A stretch of DNA of 10,333 nt from contig KL571207.1 of NCBI GenBank assembly GCA_000715855.1, positions 19,233 through 29,565 of the forward strand. The letters are read 5' to 3'. Below are positions 6,937-10,333 of the stretch, piece by piece. Source of the stretch: Actinoplanes liguriensis. GTDB lineage: Bacteria; Actinomycetota; Actinomycetes; Mycobacteriales; Micromonosporaceae. Numbering within the stretch: position 1 is the first letter of the stretch; the number at the start of each line of letters is the position of its first letter. The notes beneath the pieces were generated by a model that worked only from the letters and a program-made list of their open reading frames with translations, had not been told where the DNA came from and searched no databases. The translations under genes and the position numbers were made by a program.

Positions 6937-7780
6937 TCACGACTGCGCGCTCTCCGAGGGAGCTGCCGCGACTGTGTCCGCGGCGACGGTCAGGCTCTTG
7001 ATGGTGATCTTCTCCTTGGGCTTGACCTTGTCTCCCGCGTCGTCGGTCACCGTGGGAATCTTGCCGATCTTTGCCAGCGTGTCCAGCCCGCCGGTCACCT
7101 GGCCCACGATCGAGTAGACCGGGTCGGTGGTCGGCGCATAGTCCTTGAAGAAGATAAGTGCCGGCGGGGTTGCCGATCGTCGCAACGGTGCCGGTGGGGT
7201 AGAGAACAGTCGGCTTCGCCGCGGTGGCGGCGCTCGCCGACGGCTCCGGCTGCACCGGGAGGTTCTCGTCGTAGTACGTGTACGCCGGGCCGCCCTGACC
7301 GGTGCCGCTCGGGTCGCCACAGTGCACCGCGCCGATGTCGAGGATCTCGTGGCAGTCGGTGCCGTCGAAGAACTTCTTGCCGGCGAGGTAGGAGAAGCTG
7401 GCGGCGCCGCACGGGGCGCTCGCGATGTCCAGCGTCGCGGTGATCGGACCACCCTGGTTGGTGGTGATCGTCATCGCCTCGGTGCCGGTCTCCGGAAGGT
7501 CCTTGGTGGGCGGTGTGCCCACGTCCTTGACGTCGGTGTTCTTGGACGTGTCGATCGGCGACCACAGACAGATGTCAGCGGCCTCGGTCGTGGTGCCTTC
7601 CTTGCTGTCGAAGGCTCCGCCGATCCAGGCGCCGCCGAGCGCGACCAGCACGACCGCGAGGCCGGTGCCGACGCCGGCGAGGACACGGCGTCGCTTGCGC
7701 TCCCGGACGGCGCGGCGGGCCATCTGGCGATCGAGTTTCGCGCGAGCGAGCTTGCGCTGCCGGTCCTTGCTGGGAGCCAC
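6937..7780 (-). pseudogene. Membrane-anchored cyclophilin (first of a tandem pair), frame-broken at the active-site motif
   Basis: This is a paralogue of the downstream gene with the same plan: basic N-terminus (MAPSKDRQRKLARAKLDRQM), membrane helix at about 33-57, and an extracytoplasmic cyclophilin domain with VHCGDP (152-157), GGPAYTYYDENLP and IGNPAGT ending at residue 208 (codon 7157-7159). The NGSQFF-type active-site segment expected next is absent. The rest of the domain (IFFKDYAP... to SAQS) continues in another frame from 7155 to TGA 6937-6939. Compared with the paralogue, about 17 bases are missing, inside the most conserved part. Read uncorrected, the first frame runs on through the next gene as a 568-residue false fusion. 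It may be a true pseudogene or a local assembly error; a second nearby break in apt with an adapter string favours error. The start is GTG 7780, with AAGGA 8 bases upstream. Confidence 0.8.
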
Positions 7781-7928
7781 TAACGCTGTCCTTCCCGGTG
7801 TATGTCAAGGGGTGCGGCACGCCACACGCTCGGGAGAGTGTACGGGTACCTCCTGAGAAAGTGGTGTGCGGCTGCCCAGCTAGGCTCGTTACGATTCGCA
7901 CCTGTTTTTCTGTGAGGGGGACCGGCTC
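7781..7928. promoter_or_regulatory. Divergent promoter region between the cyclophilin and hydrolase genes
   Basis: These 148 bases must drive both directions. On the plus strand, TAGGCT (7881-7886) and TACGAT (7890-7895) are candidate -10 boxes for the hydrolase-hisS pair. On the minus strand, TACACT (7842 down to 7837) is a candidate -10 for the cyclophilins. A perfect TTGACA on the minus strand (7808 down to 7803) is too close to the GTG to serve this gene with normal spacing. None has a convincing partner box, so assignments are tentative. Confidence 0.35.
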
Positions 7929-8627
7929 GTGCTCGTCGCCAGCTTTCCGGCGCAGGCCTTCGGCACCAACTGTTATGTGGTGGCCGCCGGCCCGGGCGAG
8001 CAGTGCCTGATCGTCGACCCCGGCATCGGTGTGCTCGACCAGCTCGACGAGGTGCTCGCCCAGCACCGGCTCTCCCCGGCTGCGGTGCTGCTCACGCACG
8101 GTCACCTGGACCACACGTTCTCGGTCGCGCCGGTCTGTGGCGCCCGTGGCATCACCGCCTACGTCCACCCGGACGACCGGGAGATGCTGGCCGATCCGTC
8201 CAAGGGTCTGAGCACCGATCTGAACTCGCTCTTCGGTGGCCGGATGCAGTATTCGGAACCGTCAGACGTCTCAGAATTGACGGATGGTGCCGTTCTTGAC
8301 CTGGTCGGCTTGAAGATCACCGTCGATCATGCCCCGGGCCATACCGGCGGGTCGGTGCTGTTCCGCCTGCCGGGCGAGAGCTCCTCCTGGGACGCGGAGG
8401 AGATCTGTCTCTCCGGAGACGTGCTCTTCGCGGGCTCGATCGGACGCACCGACCTGCCGGGTGGCAGCACCCCGACCATGATGGCGTCGCTGCGGGACAA
8501 GATCCTGCCCCTCGCCGACGACACCGTCGTGCTGCCCGGCCACGGACCGGCCACCACCATCGGCCGCGAGCGCGCGTCGAACCCGTACCTGCGGGATCTG
8601 ACCGCGGCGCCCGGCCGCTTCCTCTGA
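7929..8627 (+). CDS. Metallo-beta-lactamase-fold hydrolase (glyoxalase II-like)
   Basis: This cytoplasmic two-metal hydrolase is of the glyoxalase II type. The 232-residue protein shows the full metal-binding set: THGHLDH (56-62, the HxHxDH motif), H138 in APGHTGG, D164 in LSGDVLFAGSIGRTD, and H205 in LPGHGP. The short C-terminus lacks the separate substrate-binding domain of classical glyoxalase II, so the substrate cannot be stated; S-lactoylglutathione is unlikely because actinomycetes use mycothiol (established knowledge; the link to mycothiol thioesters is inference). Start GTG 7929 follows GAGGGGG (7914-7920) at 8 bases. It ends 17 bases before hisS, and the same pair occurs side by side in M. 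tuberculosis, so the two are probably co-transcribed. Confidence 0.93.
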   Translation: MLVASFPAQAFGTNCYVVAAGPGEQCLIVDPGIGVLDQLDEVLAQHRLSPAAVLLTHGHLDHTFSVAPVCGARGITAYVHPDDREMLADPSKGLSTDLNSLFGGRMQYSEPSDVSELTDGAVLDLVGLKITVDHAPGHTGGSVLFRLPGESSSWDAEEICLSGDVLFAGSIGRTDLPGGSTPTMMASLRDKILPLADDTVVLPGHGPATTIGRERASNPYLRDLTAAPGRFL

Positions 8628-8644
8628 TCGTTTCAGGAGAGACA

Positions 8645-9958
8645 GTGCCTATTTCCGGCTTCCCTGAGTGGCTGCCGCCCCAGCGCATGATCGAGCAGTA
8701 TGTGCTGGACAGGATTCGTTCCATCTTCGAGCTGTACGGTTTCGCCCCGCTGGAGACCCGCGCGGTCGAGCCACTGGAGACGCTGCTCTCCAAGGGCGAG
8801 ACGTCCAAAGAGGTCTACCTGCTGCACCGGTTGCAGGATTCCTCCGGCGCCACCTCGTCGGATGATCAACTGGGTCTGCACTTCGACCTGACGGTTCCCT
8901 TTGCGCGGTTTGTCACGGAAAACCACGGCAAGCTGGTCTTCCCGTTCCGGCGCTACCAGATCCAGAAGGTGTGGCGTGGCGAGCGCCCGCAGGAGGGTCG
9001 CTACCGCGAGTTCCTCCAGGCCGACATCGACGTGGTCAACCGGGACACCCTGCCGTTCCACTTCGACACCGAGATGCCGCTGGTGATCGGGGACGTGTTC
9101 CGGTCGCTGCCGATCCCGCAGGCGACCATCCTGGTCAACAACCGGAAAGTCTGCGAGGGCTTCTACCGCGGGCTCGGCCTGGAAGACACCGCGCAGGTCC
9201 TGCGGACGGTGGACAAGCTGGACAAGATCGGGCCGGAGAAGGTCGCGGCGCTGCTGGCCGAGACCGCCGGGGCGTCCGACGCGCAGGCCCAGGCGTGTCT
9301 GAAACTGGCCGAGATCTCGACCGCCGACGGCTCGTTCGTGGACGCGGTGCGGGCGCTCGGCGTCAGCGACCCGCTCCTCGACGAAGGCCTGGCCGAGCTG
9401 TTGCAGGTCGTGGAGGCCGCCAACGAACACGCGCCCGGCCTGATCCGGGCCGAGTTGAAGATCGCCCGTGGCTTGGATTACTACACCGGCACGGTCTATG
9501 AGACCCAGCTTCAGGGGTACGAACGAGCCGGCTCGATCTGCTCCGGCGGGCGTTACGAGACGCTCGCCTCGGTCGGCAACACGCGGTTCCCGGGCGTCGG
9601 CATCTCGATCGGCGTGTCGCGGATGCTCGGTCTGCTCTTCGGGCAGAACGCGCTCTCGGTGTCCCGCTCGGTGCCGACCGCCGTCGTCGTCGCGGTGCCG
9701 GCCGAGGAACAGCGGGCCGAATGTATCCGGATCGCCGCTGAGCTGCGGCGGCGGGGCATCCCGACCGAGGTGGCGCCGACCGCGGCGAAGTTCGGCAAGC
9801 AGATCCAGTTCGCGGACCGGCGCGGCATCCCGTACGTCTGGTTCCCGGGCTCCCCCGACACGGTCAAGGACATCCGTTCCGGCGAGCAGGTGGAGGCGTC
9901 CGCCTCGACCTGGACTCCGCCCGCCGCCGACATGCTCCCCGGGGTAACCGCCATCTGA
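8645..9958 (+). CDS. hisS: Histidine--tRNA ligase
   Basis: This is a class II aminoacyl-tRNA synthetase that charges tRNA-His. The 437 residues show motif 1 (about 25-45), motif 2 (FRRYQIQKVWRGERPQEGRYREF, 101-123), the HisRS-specific RGLDYYTGTVYE (275-286, with the catalytic Arg at 275), motif 3 (GGRYETLAS to GVGISIGVSRM, 301-327), and a C-terminal anticodon-binding domain from about 344. The N-terminus reads PISGFPEWLPPQR instead of the APKGTRD found in most bacterial HisRS. The KVWRGERPQEGRYREFLQADID stretch is closer to the eukaryote/archaea-like motif 2 style than to the E. coli form, so it belongs to a divergent HisRS lineage; I recall a similar N-terminus in some other actinobacteria. 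Start GTG 8645 follows AGGAGA (8635-8640) by 4 bases. No second hisS is in the window. Confidence 0.95.
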   Translation: MPISGFPEWLPPQRMIEQYVLDRIRSIFELYGFAPLETRAVEPLETLLSKGETSKEVYLLHRLQDSSGATSSDDQLGLHFDLTVPFARFVTENHGKLVFPFRRYQIQKVWRGERPQEGRYREFLQADIDVVNRDTLPFHFDTEMPLVIGDVFRSLPIPQATILVNNRKVCEGFYRGLGLEDTAQVLRTVDKLDKIGPEKVAALLAETAGASDAQAQACLKLAEISTADGSFVDAVRALGVSDPLLDEGLAELLQVVEAANEHAPGLIRAELKIARGLDYYTGTVYETQLQGYERAGSICSGGRYETLASVGNTRFPGVGISIGVSRMLGLLFGQNALSVSRSVPTAVVVAVPAEEQRAECIRIAAELRRRGIPTEVAPTAAKFGKQIQFADRRGIPYVWFPGSPDTVKDIRSGEQVEASASTWTPPAADMLPGVTAI

Positions 9959-9987
9959 CGGTACGACCGTGGGCGCCCTACCCAGGA

Positions 9988-10021
9988 CGCCAACGGCTCG
10001 CCGCCCCGCAGCCGGCTGGCG
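9988..10021 (+). terminator. Candidate hisS terminator hairpin
   Basis: CGCCA (9988-9992) and CGGCT (9994-9998) pair with AGCCG (10010-10014) and TGGCG (10017-10021), giving two 5-base stems with a small internal loop. It begins 30 bases after the hisS stop and has no U tract. Support is moderate. Confidence 0.4.
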
Positions 10022-10037
10022 CTGAGGGCTGGATCAG

Positions 10038-10123
10038 GGCTCGGAACGAGCCGTGAGTGCCGGCGCGGGCCGGTCTCGCCCGGTCGGCCGGCGTTGCGGG
10101 TTGTGGGCGGCCGTGAGTGCCGG
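10038..10123. repeat. Two direct copies of CCGTGAGTGCCGG, the first beside a small hairpin
   Basis: The 13-mer occurs exactly at 10051-10063 and 10111-10123, a 60-base period, and also at 5903-5915. The first copy overlaps the end of a perfect 6-base hairpin, GGCTCG-GAA-CGAGCC (10038-10052). The second is preceded by GTTGTGGGC (10100-10108), as is the copy at 5903. This stretch between hisS and the convergent thioesterase gene (9959-10140) holds no gene that I can support. Confidence 0.6.
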
Positions 10124-10140
10124 TCGGCTGGAGGGGCGGG

Positions 10141-10333
10141 TTATGGGGTGGGGAGGGGGAAGAGCAGGCACGTGGAGGTGGCGTGGGCCAAGAGGCGGTT
10201 GCGGGGGTCCGTGAGGCGGGCCTCGGCCAGGGCGGTGCGGCGGCCCTGCTGGAGGACGGCGCCGGTGCAGGTGATCAGGCCGGTGTCGACGGTGACCGGG
10301 CGGAGGAACTTCACGTTCAGGTCCATGCTGGTG
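10141..10333 (-). CDS. Hotdog-fold (PaaI-like) thioesterase, C-terminal fragment
   Basis: The frame is open to the window edge and ends at TAA (10141-10143); about 63 residues are visible. The pattern TSMDLNVKFLRPV, then GAVLQQGRRTALAEARLTD and LLAHATSTCLLFP, is typical of the C-terminal beta strands of hotdog-fold acyl-CoA thioesterases of the PaaI/YbgC-like group. An internal ATG at 10326 exists but sits in the middle of the conserved domain, so it is not the real start. The upstream part, including the catalytic residue region, lies outside the window, so the substrate cannot be judged. It is convergent with hisS. Confidence 0.75.
   Translation of the reverse strand, partial: TSMDLNVKFLRPVTVDTGLITCTGAVLQQGRRTALAEARLTDPRNRLLAHATSTCLLFPLPTP

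Noticed and set aside
6074..7780. A single 568-residue double-cyclophilin fusion protein
   Set aside because: The first domain's real C-terminus continues in another frame and has its own stop at 6937; the linker in the fusion reading is nonsense, and the second gene has its own AGGAGG and GTG.
7778..7808. TTGACA on the minus strand as -35 box of the first cyclophilin
   Set aside because: With 16-18 base spacing the -10 would overlap the start codon and place transcription inside the gene; no TANNNT is in that place.

Overview
The window is GC-rich, with G/C-ending codons, GTG starts and strong antisense shadow frames, as in a high-GC actinomycete. Gene order is secD-secF-apt-relA-(opposite strand: peptidyl-prolyl isomerase)-metallo-beta-lactamase-hisS, the same order and orientation I know from the Mycobacterium tuberculosis secD-hisS neighbourhood. 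Protein style suggests Micromonosporaceae (Actinoplanes-like); that is an inference, not a database result.

Layout. 1-2443 (+): the 3' part of secD and all of secF, one base apart, encode the SecDF proton-driven export accessory. 2444-2632: a 75-nt near-palindromic hairpin that includes the secF stop codon, then a short GC hairpin terminator and a putative leaderless promoter. 2633-3161 (+): apt (adenine salvage), which has lost about 15 codons and changes frame at an 11-base string identical to the Tn5/Nextera mosaic end, so this break looks like an assembly artefact. 3337-5808 (+): full-length bifunctional (p)ppGpp synthetase/hydrolase. 5809-6073: terminators for relA and for the opposite-strand genes, with a short repeated motif between them. 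6074-7780 (-): two tandem membrane-anchored cyclophilins; the upstream one has a frame break exactly at its active-site motif, which makes a false 568-residue fusion with the second. 7781-7928: divergent promoter region. 7929-9958 (+): a glyoxalase II-like metallo-beta-lactamase hydrolase and hisS, probably co-transcribed. 9959-10140: intergenic, with two more copies of the short repeat. 10141-10333 (-): C-terminus of a hotdog-fold (PaaI-like) thioesterase running off the window.

The genes are core housekeeping functions (protein export, purine salvage, stringent response, extracytoplasmic folding, tRNA charging). I see no phage, CRISPR, toxin-antitoxin, biosynthetic or defence system and do not claim a new one. 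The points worth a second look are the two frame breaks, the long hairpin at the secF stop, and the CCGTGAGTGCCGG repeat shared by two convergent gene ends.
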